Source: Trichopria drosophilae
Lineage: Eukaryota; Arthropoda; Insecta; Hymenoptera; Diapriidae
Length of the DNA: 64,000 bases
Direction: 5' to 3'
Assembly: GCA_030407085.1 (NCBI GenBank)
Contig: CM059585.1
Location: 65,521,501 to 65,585,500 of the forward strand
Shown here: in pieces, positions 53,109 to 64,000 of the stretch
How the letters are laid out: each line of letters starts with the position of its first letter
How positions within the stretch are numbered: the first letter of the stretch is position 1
The notes under the pieces: model-generated
Database searches by the model: none
The model's input: the letters and a program-made list of their open reading frames with translations, nothing else
What the model was told of the DNA's origin: nothing
Translations under genes and position numbers: made by a program

Positions 53109-54239
53109 TTAGCTCATTTCAGGAAAAAGTCGACTTAAAACATTTTTCCACCCAGCCCCTCAATTATAAAATTTTTGTATATCTGATTTATCTATTGTAC
53201 TGAGAATTTTTTAGTGCTAAATTAGAGTGGGATTTTTTAAAATTTCCGATCATTTTTATTTTAAAATTTTCGGCTAGCGTCGATATGCCGATAAGAATTT
53301 TACCATAGAAAAATAGCAAATTATTGAATATAATGATATCTTGGATAAAAATATATATATATATATATATTAGGGCGGTCCTTAAAAAATTTTTTTTTCG
53401 TGTCGCCCCCCAAGTCGGTTCCAAATAATTCAAAAACAACCTCTGAATTTTTTCAGATTTTTATTTGGACTTCTAAGGGTCCCATCCGAGCTTCGAAAAT
53501 TGGCATTTTTTGCAAAAAAAAAAAACATTTTTCCCCGTATTTCTACTGGCGTTTTCAACGCAGTCCGTGTAAAATTGTACCAAGTGAGATAACTTTTCTT
53601 GGATGTTTTCCGAAGACAATGAGCGTAGTCCAAACAAAAACGATCGAGTTTCGGCCGAGTTTTTTCGTTTTGAATATTGATAATTTTTCCTCACAAATAA
53701 TAGTAACACCGTAAAATATCCCAATAACTTTGTTCGAATGCATTCTAAAATTATGTACCATGGAATTGCGACTTCCTTGTTGTTTTCCGATTAAAATTAC
53801 CACTGGTTGAGCCAAAGACGATAACTTTTAGCCAAGATAGAGCATTTTTTATGAAGATATTTTTTCTAGCTAAAATCAGGTAAAGGAAATTAATTTTTAG
53901 TTTATTGAATACAACTCGAAAGAAAAAAATCTGACGATATTGCACCACAGACGATCGTTTTCTTTACCTTTTTCCGGTCTAAAACGATTATTTGTTGACC
54001 TAGAAAAACAATTCCTGGCGTAGTAGAGGTCACTTGAACTTTGCTTCTCTTGGTATGCATGAAATCTGAAAACAGTCATTTTATTTTGCACTTTCGGCCC
54101 ACTTTCTGATTTCAGCCAGCACAGCAAAGGGGTTAAATAGATTTTAGGCAAGGAATACCCTATTCTACCATAATAAAGTTGATAATGAAATAATAGGACT
54201 TGATGAAATAATCTAAATTTACAAAAATCTATCATAGTA
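53109..54239. other. Repeat-like AT-rich region, no gene
   Basis: A (TA)n tract at about 53351-53370 precedes TTAGGGCGGTCCTTAAAAAATTT, a terminus-like motif. Several overlapping open frames on both strands from 53400 to 54235 have no motif and contain homopolymer runs. Probably an unclassified repeat. Confidence 0.35.
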
Positions 54240-54641
54240 TGCTCGAGTAATTCGACAGTGAAAATTCCATTGCATGAGAGTAAGCGTCAGGCCGGTGAGT
54301 TTCGCCGGCCCGGGTAGCCGTGCGAGAGAGGCGCTCGATCTCTTTATAGGACCGCTGGCTATGTTACGTTCGCGACGGCCGCGGCGTGTCCCATCGGCGA
54401 ACTGCTTGTGTGTGTGGGCACGCACACGCTGCGCACACTAGCCGCGAATGTTATTAATTAGTAACGACTACGATTTTCGAATTTTAAATTACCGAGAGAT
54501 GTGGAAAATTGTCATCATTACAGTTGTTACAGCAAAGGAGTACGGGAGCTGTACATACTGAGTCCAGTTTATTTTCGATAGTGTGGGTTAAGCAGTGTCG
54601 ATAGAGAACGAGAACGAGCTAGCGAGAGAGTGACGGTGGTG

Positions 54642-54707
<66 letters not shown>

Positions 54708-54720
54708 TAGTAGTAGTGTT
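54240..54720. other. GC-rich patch followed by GA and AGT microsatellites
   Basis: 54290-54450 is GC-rich (GCGACGGCCGCGGCG, GCACGCACACGCTGCGCACAC). A (GA)n tract of about 60 bp lies at 54644-54703, then (AGT)4-5 to 54718. The layout resembles an insect promoter with GAGA elements, but no transcript start or first exon can be shown. Confidence 0.4.
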
Positions 54721-55439
54721 TATTTTCTCATGAATGGAGATGAATATCTCATTGAGAATGAGTTCCCTAAAATGACGGATACAAAGATTCAATAAATGGT
54801 TACAAAATTTTGTATATTACACCAAGAACGGTGACCTCCGCTGAAGACCTTAATCGAAACCTGCAAATATAAGGACAAAATAACACGCATTCTGTAGTCG
54901 CCGAGCAATAAGATTCTCTTTATAAAAGAGGCTTTAACAAATTTTAATTATACCTTAGCCGATAGAACATCGTTGGCGCAGATAAAGCCGCACAACCCTA
55001 TCATTAAGGTGTACTCTTGTCTAACTGGCGTTAGCAAAGTTTTAGATATAAAATTTGTTGTAATAACGGTTGATTACGATTACAAAACTCTTAAATGGAT
55101 AAAACTATAAAGAAATGTATATAATTACGTAATTTTTTGTATCTAAATGTTAATGCATTTAATTCATGCATTTACATATTTGGTTTTTATACGCTATTGT
55201 TTGTTATTATACGCGCGGTTATTCAATATCTGTTTTTAACATCATTTAGTCATTTTTTGACATAAAATGTTTGACACTCTGACTACGTGGATGTAGATGT
55301 TTATTCAGAATCGTTTTTTCTTAATGTTATGTTTTTGTTATTTTTTTATGTTTGGTCTTTTTATTTGTTCTTTTTTTCTTAGTTTTATCTTTTATTGTAT
55401 TTTTTTGTTTTTTTTTTAAATTCCTTTTCGTTTCGTAGT
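54721..55439. other. AT-rich, no gene recognised
   Basis: T-rich towards 55440. No similarity recognised. Confidence 0.4.
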
Positions 55440-55442
55440 AAT

Positions 55443-55797
55443 TTAATTTTTAACTTTTTCTATTAATATTTTATTTTTGTAAAATTGCAAACACGTTTTA
55501 GTTGATACCACTGTTTGCATCACGCCGTACGTACCAGGAGTTGCTTTTGCATATATTTGATTCATTTCATCTATTCTATCCTTTCCGACAGTACCTGTTG
55601 CTCGAACACCAATTCTTTTCAAATGAACCAATAAATCAGGACTGCAAAACAAATGATCAAAATACACTTGGTATTTGTTTAGTTTTCTAGGGGAATAGCT
55701 TACGAATAATTTTTGACGCATTTGCAAAAACTATACGGCTTCCTTTTGCACATTTTGATAAAAGAGGGTCTGTGTTACCATTCTTGCCACAGTATAT
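55443..55797 (-). pseudogene. piggyBac transposase fragment, central catalytic region
   Basis: The minus strand reads KNGNTDPLLSKCAKGSRIVF, then after a frameshift near 55690 LNKYQVYFDHLFCSPDLLVH, LKRIGVRATGTVGKDRI and MNQIYAKATPGTYGVM. The YxVYFDxxFxS..LL..LK..G..ATGT.RK(D/N)R block is diagnostic of piggyBac and carries the second catalytic Asp (FD). N- and C-terminal parts are missing. It covers a region absent from the copy at 38372-45035, so it cannot be said whether they are the same family. Confidence 0.78.
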
Positions 55798-55799
55798 CG

Positions 55800-56135
55800 A
55801 CGCTCCTTACGAAAAGTAGTACGTTTCGATTGTCTTACGAAAAACAGTATGTTTCGCGATATCGCGAAAAGTATGATAATTCAATTCATTTAACGAATAT
55901 TACTGTGTTTCGTTCTTTACAACGAAAATGAATATGTTTCACCACTTACACGCACTTGATCGCTAAAACTAATATGTTTCGTTTTATATCGGCGAAGACT
56001 ACTACGTTTCGAAATTTCGTAACGAAGAATAGTACGTTTCGTTTTGTATCACGAAAAATGACACGTTCTAAACATCTGGCAGCTGCAGTTCGCGAAAAGT
56101 AAGATATTTCACTTTATGTCGCGAAAATTAATATG
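55800..56135 (+). repeat. Degenerate minisatellite, ACGAAAA-N-TACGTTTCG type
   Basis: Units of about 27-45 bp contain CGAAAA(A/G)-AGTA(C/T)GTTTCG and are repeated eight or more times with drift. It directly adjoins the piggyBac fragment. Confidence 0.7.
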
Positions 56136-56815
56136 CCTGAGGATTTTTTGATGAACATTAATGCGTTTGCTGTTATGTCACGGGAAAACTACCACATTCC
56201 AGATTAGTATATTTCGATACATGTTTGAAAAATTTTTTGCTACGAATGTGAGGGTTGGTATCGCCTTCCGTTCTGTCACCATTCGTATTTGTAGAAAAAA
56301 CACTTTTTTCACATATGTCGAACGATATTTTTTGATTCGACATGAGGAAAATGCTCCGAAAAAAAGTAAAAACTGTGAAAAATCGCATTTTCCGCACGGA
56401 TTGTCAAATAAGATTAGTGACGGAAAGTGACACGGAACGTAATTCATTTCAGTAATTCGTCTTAAAAAAGAGAACGCCCGTTTTTAAATTACGAAAACTA
56501 TTATGGGGATTTGTCTAGAAATAGTGTACTATTAGAATTAATTATTACTTTGTTGATTTCCAATAAAGTATTTGATGTTTTTGTCCAGAATGAAAGTATT
56601 GGCAAATAAATTGTAAATCTAATGTATTAAAATTAAAAGGGTTTAAGTGTAATAAGAAGCGTATTTTATTCTGTATTCCAAAAGTAATATGTTGGAGGAT
56701 TCAGAGTGAATACTAAATTGAAAATTGATTTCAAAATACTTGAATTTGAATGCAATATTAAATCAATTTTTAATTAAATTTCAGTTCATTTTTACAGTAC
56801 CACATTATCAAATTT
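56136..56815. other. AT-rich, no gene recognised
   Basis: Open frames at 56161-56447 on both strands have no motifs and look accidental. Confidence 0.4.
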
Positions 56816-56819
56816 ATTC

Positions 56820-56892
56820 TCAAAAAGGTGTAATGATAACTCTATTTATAAATTAACGACGACGAGAGTTATCATTACATCTTTTTGATAAA
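56820..56892. repeat. Hairpin with about 22-bp arms
   Basis: CAAAAAGGTGTAATGATAACTC pairs with GAGTTATCATTACATCTTTTTG around a 26-bp loop, with one mismatch (GT pairing in RNA). Confidence 0.85.
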
Positions 56893-57179
56893 AAATTATC
56901 GAGTGTTAGAATAACTATGTGTAGTTGTTGAAACTACAACATAAAAACTCAAACAAATTTAGTCTCATTTTCTTTTTAAGGGCCCACCCTAGAAACCGCG
57001 TTTAAAGTTTAAAGTTTAGTTTTTTCGGCATGCCGATATAATTTTTATAATAAATGTTTTACTAAATGTTATAACTATATCCTATATCAGGCTGGACACT
57101 TGACTGCCGATAAATAATTTGGGGTAGTTTTTTTTTGGATAGGGGTTGAAGCAAAAAAAATGGAATCGGGCACTTTGCA

Positions 57180-57440
57180 TAGAACATACATCAAGGATTA
57201 TTACTTCGACCCAGACCTAAGGTCTGGACGAAGTATTGAGTTGGCCACTTCCCGGCTAAAAATTACCCAATAGTTTTTAATCAAATCTCGACGTTTCAGA
57301 CCCTAAAGAACCCAATAAAACAATAAAAAAATGTTTGTCTATGAACTTGTACGTATACGTCCGTACGTCCGTGTCATTTTTTACACGTTGTAATTTGCGA
57401 ACGGATAGGCGTATCGACATAATTCTTTTTTTTATGCGCA
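57180..57440 (-). repeat. Dispersed repeat, copy 2 (partner of 235-520)
   Basis: The reverse complement shares ordered blocks with 235-520. It also contains a near palindrome, CCAGACCTAAGGTCTGG, which is absent from copy 1. Confidence 0.75.
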
Positions 57441-57542
57441 TCTTTGGCTGCAAATAACAACGAATAACATTGCAAACAGTGTTTATTGATTTTCCAAATT
57501 GATCGATATTCCAAATAGTTTAAAATGAGAGAATATTATTAA

Positions 57543-57846
57543 GGATGCTCTACCTTTTTACACTGACCAATCAGAAGAGGCCAAACTGTAAATGATTTTA
57601 TCTTCGAGATCACGCCTTTAATTTTGATCGTAGAAAATATTCAATGATATATTTGGAAAGCTTATTTCAAAAACTTTCTATGTGAAAATACCATAGCATT
57701 CGCCAATCCTTGAAAACTAAGCTTTCTACATATACAACTGCTATTTGCCTACGATAAAAATTGAAAACGTGAGATCTAAAATACGAATTGTTCTATTTCC
57801 TCTTTCCTGATTGGTCAATGAAAAAAAGGCAGCCCACCCTTAAGAA
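57543..57846. mobile_element. Imperfect foldback, about 150-bp arms
   Basis: GATGCTCTACCTTTTT and GACCAATCAG on the left pair with CTGATTGGTC and AAAAAAAGGCAGCCC on the right. Inner blocks (GATCACGCC, TTTTGATCGTAG, GGAAAGCTT) are also mirrored with drift. It is a non-coding MITE-like element, older than the other foldbacks here. Confidence 0.72.
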
Positions 57847-58458
57847 TGTGTACTAGTTTTCAGACTTTTTATTGCATTTGTTAATTTGTGTCAGTTTCGT
57901 AACGAGGTCAATGAAGTAAAAAATATATATCAGTATTTTTACTATGATGGACAACGAGGGAAATGGAGATCGTTAGTAAATTTATATTTCAATTAATTAA
58001 TTTAATGAATAATGCAGTTAAGGTGGTTCATCCGTGCAGGGTCAGAAATTCATGGGTAACATACCTGGCACCTAACCTGTACATCCTAACCTTTCTATAT
58101 ATTTCAATACTTTTCGAAGTGAATTCACATGAAATACATCTAAAACGTCAGCAAAGTTACTGTCAGCTAAATTTCAACAATTTTAAAACTGCTAAAACAT
58201 CAAATTAATAACAATAATATTAAGGCATTTTTGTATAATCCACATAGCCGATCACTTTGGCATTCAAAATGAAACAAATTTGATGGATTTTGGTCTTCGG
58301 ATGAGCCACCTGAACTAAAAAATTTCTTTTCCCAAGAGACTTTTTAAATATCTACGTACAATTTTCAAAATTCCGTCGGTTTTATTAGATTATACATAAA
58401 AATAATGTTTGCAAACTCATTATTTATTTATCAAACGATTGTACAATATAAATTTCAG
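57847..58458. other. Upstream region of the following two-exon gene
   Basis: No coding similarity. It ends in the acceptor-like TATAAATTTCAG at 58447-58458. Confidence 0.4.
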
Positions 58459-58974
58459 CTGAGAATGTTAATGCTACATCTGACAACCAAAGAACACAAA
58501 ATTCTGAAACATCTTTTGACGGTCGTTCCTCAGAATTCAAAGTTAGAAAGATTAAAAGAAATAATAAGAATGTGATAAATAATACTCGTAAAAGGAGTCT
58601 TAGCAAAGAAAACTGGATTGATGTTGCTGCTAAAAAAGCTAGAAATTTAGGTACTGAAGGTTCCGGCAGAAAGTCCTTGCCAATTCATGCCAGACAAATG
58701 AGGTATGGCTGCAAAAATAATTGCAGGTTTAAGTGCCAAGAAAGAATAAGTATTGCTGAAAGAAAACGCGCGTTCGAACTATTTTGGGCCCTTGGGGACC
58801 ACGCAAGACAATGGGAATGTTTAAATACTTGGATTTCAACAAAGAGAAATGTCGACGATGACATTAATGTCCATGATATTGTACGTAAAAAAAAGGCAGT
58901 GAGTCATTCGTTTACTCTTCCGACTTTAGAAGCACCTGTAAGCGTATGTAAAATGATGTTTTTGGATACTCTAG
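58459..58974 (+). pseudogene. Repeat-borne two-exon protein family, exon 1
   Basis: The exon follows TATAAATTTCAG and ends CTAG before GTAATT. It encodes SEFKVRKIKRNNK, SLSKENWIDVAAKKARNLGT, SGRKSLPIHARQMRYGCKNN, CRFKCQERISIAERKRAFEL, FWALGDHARQWECLNTWIST and VCKMMFLDTL. The RKR...W....KK.RN.G, C.N.C..KC....I....R...F..FW.LGDH..Q and VCK.MFL.TL pattern belongs to a very abundant family of uncharacterised, probably transposon-derived proteins in insects and cnidarians. No start codon or first exon is identified. The split codon joins exon 2 at 59434 in phase. Confidence 0.65.
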
Positions 58975-59433
58975 GTAATTATTTTCTGCATGTTACATTT
59001 TCATTATTATATACGTAAATTTTTTAATGTATTTAAAATTAATATATCAGATATTTTTAGCCATTCTCTTTAAAATTAAGCCAGTCTCAATTTGATTTTT
59101 CTTAATCGGTACTTTTAACATTTTTCGATAATGTTGTTAACCTGATATATTTTGAAATGGATATATGGCTTGAAAGGTTACACTTTTGTATATACAATTG
59201 TTAATACAATTTTCATCACCGTTCTTCTGAATATTCGTGAGGATCATTTTATTAACATTTATTTTTGTTCACTTTTTTATATAATTTGCATTCTTTACTT
59301 TTGGTTATATTTATCCTTATTTTTGTGAAATAAATTTAATAAATGGATAATTTACGAAAAAATTGTTTTTAAATATTCTCTACTGCTAAGCAGTTTCATT
59401 AAGAGTAATTTACAATGTAATTCTTAAAAATAG

Positions 59434-59790
59434 ACATCTCCTACCAGTGGGTCGAAACCGCGGATAAGAAAAAAAAAATGGCAGATGATACAATGGTAAT
59501 AGGACAAGATCTCCGAGGCAAACATAAAAATCGGCCATTCACTGTTACCGATACTTTAAAAAATCACGTACGTGATCACATTTTATCGTTTCCCGTTATT
59601 GAGTCACATTACTGCCGTGAAAATACAAGCAGAAAATATTTAGAAGAGGGTTTGAGCGTTGCCAAAATGTATAGGATGTTTAAGGATGAAATGGAACACA
59701 AAGCAGAAAAAATTATGCATCGTATCAAATGTATATATCAATTTTTAATCAAGAATTTAATTACGGATTTTTTAAGCCGAAAAAGGACAG
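59434..59790 (+). pseudogene. Repeat-borne two-exon protein family, exon 2 (frameshifted)
   Basis: It starts after TTAAAAATAG with ISYQWVETADKKKK, continuing the family order directly from exon 1 (FLDTL then D from the split codon, then ISYQWV). It has GQDLRGKHKNRPF, HILSFPVIESHYCRENTSRK, YLEEGLSVAKMYRMFKDEME and then, after a one-base loss near 59719, ASYQMYISIFNQEFNYGFFK and PKKDR. It ends at GACAG before GTGAGA, a good donor, where the family normally continues with a Cys codon. The RGKH..........(V/I)..HI.SFP.IESHYCR..TSR.YL block is the family core. No third exon is present; a LINE fragment follows. Confidence 0.65.
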
Positions 59791-59949
59791 GTGAGATTAC
59801 AGTGTAATAGGTTATAAAAAATACCTTCTGAAATATTAAGGCATATTACATAATAGCAAATACAAATTCTATAACGGAATCGTATTTATTCTTGACCGTT
59901 ATTAATTAATAAATGACTTCATTACAGAAAATTTATATTTTTCTTTTCT

Positions 59950-60440
59950 GCTCCTCAAGACGTGCGCGGGCGATACCCAAGTGCTTTTGCCGTTCGCCCC
60001 TCGTGATGCCTCAGAACTTTTTCTCTATTTTCAATGATGATCTTATTAATTGCATTGCTCGATGGGCGAATGACAATGCACTTCTTATTAATCCGCTCAA
60101 ATCCAAGATGCTGATTATTGGGAATGCTAAGCTCCGCAATAAAATTGACATAAATTTATACCCACTAATTGTAAATGGCAATGTTATTCCGGTTGTTTAT
60201 GAGGCCAAAGACCGTGGATTTATTATGGATTGTGATTGGTGTTTTTCTAGTCACGTTTCTAAAAAGAGATCAATTGATTATGCTTGCTTGAGCCATTTGT
60301 ACCTATGGAGACGGGTCTTGCCTTCTAGGGTAAATCTAGAGCTTTGTGAAGCTCTTATTCTACCACATTTGCTATATTGCATTAGTGTTTATGGTCCATG
60401 TCTTATTGTTAGTGGAGACAATTGGGGCAAAGTTTAAATG
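59950..60440 (+). pseudogene. CR1/Jockey-type LINE RT fragment
   Basis: It begins in the YADD region with AGDTQVLLPFAPRDASELF, where YADD is degraded to AGD. After a frameshift near 60020 it reads NDDLINCIARWANDNALLIN, PLKSKMLIIGNAKL, YPLIVNGNVIPVVYEAKDRG and LILPHLLYCISVYGPC. This is the segment after the RT catalytic motif in CR1/Jockey-like elements. It is truncated on both sides and takes the place where the third exon of the preceding gene would be expected. Confidence 0.75.
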
Positions 60441-60904
60441 GTCTAAAATTCCTGCCTCCGTTTTGCATACGGAGTGCGTAAATTTGACCATATTTCACCC
60501 GCCAAGCAAAAATCTGGTTGGCTGACGATAAAAAATAAAATGAACATGTCAATTATTATAGTATAGCCTGCCGTGTGCTTGCCTTAAAACTCCTGAATAC
60601 CTGATCCATCGAATTCAGATGTAAGGCGGCAGATGCTCTGCTCTGCGCAATGATATTTCTTATTAAATTAAATATCCAAGTTATCGTTCTGCGAAGGCTA
60701 CGGGTGCTTTCTCATTTATCCTTGCGCGTGTATACAATTCCCTTCATTTAAGTCTAAGAAGTGTTTTATATCGTACTAATTTCTTTTTATCGCGAGTTAA
60801 AAGTCATTTTCTGCGAAAGCAATAACTAATTTTTATCTATTGTATTATTCTAGTGTATGACGTTACTTCCACTAATCTATAAGCGTATTTCATTTAGTAT
60901 TATT
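60441..60904. other. No gene recognised
   Basis: AT-rich sequence between two LINE fragments. Confidence 0.4.
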
Positions 60905-63370
60905 GTTATTTTTTTGACGGGAAATGCATTAGGCACCATAGGGGGTTGAAGATGTTGTGTAACCCCCCGTGTGTCGGACTCCCTCACCTTTGATGTTAAC
61001 GGCCAGGTTTACCGACTAAAACCCTAACCTCCCTTGGCTCTCTAGAATCCACGTGTGCAGTCTGCAGCAGAAAAGTAGCTCCGATATCCATCTCCTCCGC
61101 TGCAGACTGCACCGGGCCATTTTGTTTGCAACTGTAACCACTCCCTCTACAATTGGGTTAGTGGTTACAGGATCTCGTGTGACCTCAGTAGACGGAGAGA
61201 TCCCAGCAGCACTGCTTTCTGCATTCGGCCTGCGATGGAATTTGCATGTTCTTGACAGGCCGGAATGCTTTTGATGTTTTGGAGGAAAGTTGGTCTCATT
61301 CCTCCCAGCACTCCAATTATCAGCACGACGAGCTTGATTTTGAACCCTCGATACAGCTTGCGAATCTCGAACAGGAGTTCCTGATATTTCATCCGTTTTT
61401 CGTCCTCTTTGCTGACTATATTTGTGTCTGCTGGTGCAGAAAACTCGATGACGAAGATGGATTTGTCATCGAAGTCAACAAGGACGATGTCAGGCTTATT
61501 GGCTGATATTTGCCTGCTCGTCGGGAATGAGTAATTCCAGTATATTCGGCATGACTCATTCCCGACTACGGATTCAATATCAGTGGGGACGTACGGCAAA
61601 ACTGGGGTTGCATCAATACCATAAGTGCTGCGAAGATGGTAATACAGCACTCGAAGAGCCGCATTGTGACGTTCGATGTATGCTGAAACTGTATAGCTGC
61701 CAAAAGATGCATTAGCGTCTCAGCATGACATCTACACAATCTACAAAGCGTACTCTGTACCGCCTGGTGTAAGACGTTCTGGCGATACGCTAAGGTATTG
61801 ATGACCCCATCCTGGCATGCGAAGATAAAACCCTCGGTCTCGGATTTCAAACAGGCTGATCTTAAGAACGAGAAGGTCATCTCTGCCGACAAGCCAAGTT
61901 GTTGGACATTTCGAAACAATTGTCCATGCAATGGCTTGTCGATATGCCTTCCCTCCAACAAACGAAGTTGTTCCTTCCGTATGTTAGCCCTGAGACGCAC
62001 TGGGCACAGATTGATGACTGATTCAGCCTCCTGTGCACCACTACGTCCCACGTTGAAAACCAGACCGAGGTTTCGCGCCGCTCGTTCCGCCGCGTTGTAC
62101 ACAAACGCCCCCTTCCCCTGAATTTCATGCTGATGAACTAGCATCATCAGGGGATCCTCCGTTCGATTAATCACGTCGCAAGCTGTCTCGAGGACCAATC
62201 GGTCATGCATACACTCCAGGCTTAAAAGGCCACGACCTCCCATATTTCGGGGCAAATACAGTCGTTCCATGGAAGATCTTGGATGCAAACTGCGTTGCAT
62301 ACAAATCATCTTCCGTGTGCTTCGGTCAAGATCCCCTAGCTCGTCAACGTTCCTCTTCAGTGCTCCAAATGAATAGAGCACTGGTGATACGGCCAACATA
62401 TTCGTGGCTGCCACCTTATTTCTCCCGGTCAATTCTGATGACCAGATCTGACGGAGAATGCGCCAATATTTCTTAGTGATGGTGGTTTTAGCAGCCTGCA
62501 CATCCTGGACATGCCTTTGAGGTATGCCCAGGTATGTTTAGGCTTCTTCGGCGCTAAGGTGGCGGATGACATTTCCGTTGATGAACTCCATATCGTTGTT
62601 ATGGGAGCCTGACCTTCCTCTGTGCAAATGAACGACTGCACACTTGTCCAATCCGAATTCCATGCCGATATCTATCGAGTATGTGAGGGCAATGTTCAGA
62701 GATCGATGTAATTGATCCTCGCCTGATGCGTATAATTTAAGATCGTCCATATAGAAAACATGGGTGATCTTATGTACACGTTCACCAGGCGGTCCACACA
62801 TGTACCCTTGAGATTTCTGGAGAGCAACGGATAGAGGCAATAGTGAGACGCAGAAGAGCAGAGGACTCAGAGAATTGCCTTGATAGACACCTCTTTGGAA
62901 TTGAACCAGTCTAGGCATGGTTCGACGCTTGCCCGATGTCATAACAAAGCGTGTTTTCCAAAGAGGCATCAGGTCTTCTACAATTCTCACTATGTTTGGG
63001 TGGTCATGGAGGCGTTTGAGCAACAAGCTTAAAAGCTCCAGCGATGTTGAGTCATACGCCTTCATGTAATCTAGCCAGGCTATCGACAGGTTACGCTTGT
63101 ACTGGACTGCGTCCTGACAAACACACCTGTCGATAAGCAAGTTGTCCTTGCAGCCGGATAAACCCATTTTGCAGCCTCGTTGTTCTACTATCCGTAGCCA
63201 CACCGGTTTCACGGAATTCTCAATACCTTCGTTCAAGATGTTAGTGAACAATTTGTATAACGTATTGAGACACGTGATCGGTCTATGGTTTCTTGGATAG
63301 GACAATCTTCCGATTTTGGAATCAAAGTCGTTCGGCCCTCCACCAGCCAGTGCGGAATGGGTTGGTCTCC
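60905..63370 (-). pseudogene. R4/Dong-type non-LTR retrotransposon, copy B
   Basis: This copy is longer than copy A. RT (62538-63305): SYPRNHRPITCLNTLYKLFT, LSIAWLDYMKAYDSTSLELL with the motif A Asp, GVYQGNSLSPLLFCVSLLPL and VFYMDDLKLYASGED with YMDD. After a shift near 62530 come RILRQIWSSELTGRNKVAAT, MERLYLPRNMGGRGLLSLEC and CRLCRCHAETLMHLLAA (61566-62501). A small deletion near 61700 removes the last zinc ligand and shifts frame. The restriction-like endonuclease follows in 61165-61650: NKPDIVLVDFDDKSIFVIEF, SAPAD, EIRKLYRGFKIKLVVLIIG. Another shift lies near 63310, and the 5' end is cut at about 63370, so the N-terminal DNA-binding fingers are missing. A tail of As lies at about 60910. 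Members of this superfamily insert at specific sites or in simple repeats. Confidence 0.87.
61055..61112 (-). other. 3' UTR stem-loop of R4/Dong-type copy B
   Basis: GTGCAGTCTGCAGC pairs perfectly with GCTGCAGACTGCAC, a 14-bp stem around a 30-base loop. It has the same total length (58 bp) as the structure in copy A. Confidence 0.85.
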
Positions 63371-64000
63371 ATTTATATAAGAGGTGAAAATTGGTGAATT
63401 TTAAACATGTGATACATTTTGATTTACAAAACTTTAGAATTTAATAAATTTGACGGTTTTTGCCCTACAAAAATTGCAAATAATTGCAAATTCAACCTTG
63501 AGATGTTTAAACAATACTCAAGAACCTCATGTCGAAATCATTCCGATTCCTGAACGACGAGGATTTTTTTTTCTTTTAGAAAAATAAAAATTCATCTCAA
63601 ATAATTTGTATTTTTGTAAAAGAAAAAAAATGTAATATAGTATTCTTAAGTCGTGAGATGTTGCTGACCTACCTTCCGGACATTATTTGTTGAAAAAGAA
63701 ATAAATCGGTGTATGTACGCGTCTATGGTTTTTCGTAGACCTTTTCATAATGGAAAAAGTTTCTTTGCCCTACAATATAATACTTTTCGTTCCCACGTCG
63801 TTAGTCATATGCAAAAATTACCGCGTATATGCAATGTGTACCTATATTTTATCGGATAATATATTCAGAATTACACACAAATTCTGAGTAAAATAATAAT
63901 CAAAGAAGCTGCATTTTCATTTGAAATATTCGAAGCACGAGTTAGATCTATTTGAATTCTGATACAAAATGTATTTGATAAAAATGTAAAATATTAATAT
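63371..64000. other. AT-rich, no gene recognised
   Basis: No gene or repeat recognised to the window end. Confidence 0.4.

Noticed and set aside
53400..54235. Several overlapping frames of 65-112 codons
   Set aside because: They contain homopolymer-encoded runs, overlap on both strands and match nothing I know.

Overview
This is eukaryotic nuclear DNA, almost certainly from an arthropod and most likely an insect. It is AT-rich, the two host-gene loci have canonical GT-AG introns, and most of the rest is decayed transposable elements of types common in insects (Ty3/Gypsy, Penelope-like, several non-LTR clades, piggyBac, mariner, Mutator-like, foldback and MITE). A hymenopteran is a reasonable guess but is not proven here. 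I see no bacterial operons, CRISPR arrays or convincing tRNA or rRNA genes.

Layout. 0.2-5.3 kb: a dispersed repeat, two broken copies of one repeat-borne gene family (713-1893 plus strand; 4858-5335 minus strand), a 680-bp foldback element and a four-unit 121-bp repeat array. 5.5-14.7 kb: a minus-strand Ty3/Gypsy element with two LTR copies, a tRNA-Leu-type primer site and a gag-pro-RT-RNaseH-integrase order, all broken; its 3' LTR carries a mariner fragment. 16-20 kb: more 121-bp repeats, a Penelope-like fragment, one intact host exon encoding a C3Hc3H zinc domain (KANSL2-like) and a second foldback. 22-28 kb: two minus-strand CR1/Jockey-type LINE fragments flanking a plus-strand R4/Dong-type LINE (copy A). 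31-34.5 kb: an 80-bp-unit foldback with a perfect 55-bp inverted core, then tandem repeats. 36.8-45 kb: a nested complex in which a piggyBac gene was split by a LINE, and that LINE was itself hit by a solo LTR and a small hAT-type MITE. 51 kb: the last two coding exons of exportin-2 (Cse1/CAS), intact. 55-60 kb: a piggyBac fragment and a two-exon repeat-borne gene with recognisable splice sites. 60.9-63.4 kb: copy B of the R4/Dong-type LINE, inverted relative to copy A.

Host and repeats. Only the two minus-strand host fragments look functional. I cannot find the remaining exons of either gene in this window, so their introns would have to be very large, or the pieces are separated duplicates. 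The strongest unexplained signals are the 121-bp periodic repeat with paired ATGGCGG boxes, the perfect palindrome packed with TCAAGGTCA half-sites, the matched 3' UTR hairpin in the two R4/Dong-type copies, and the nested insertion stack with readable target duplications.
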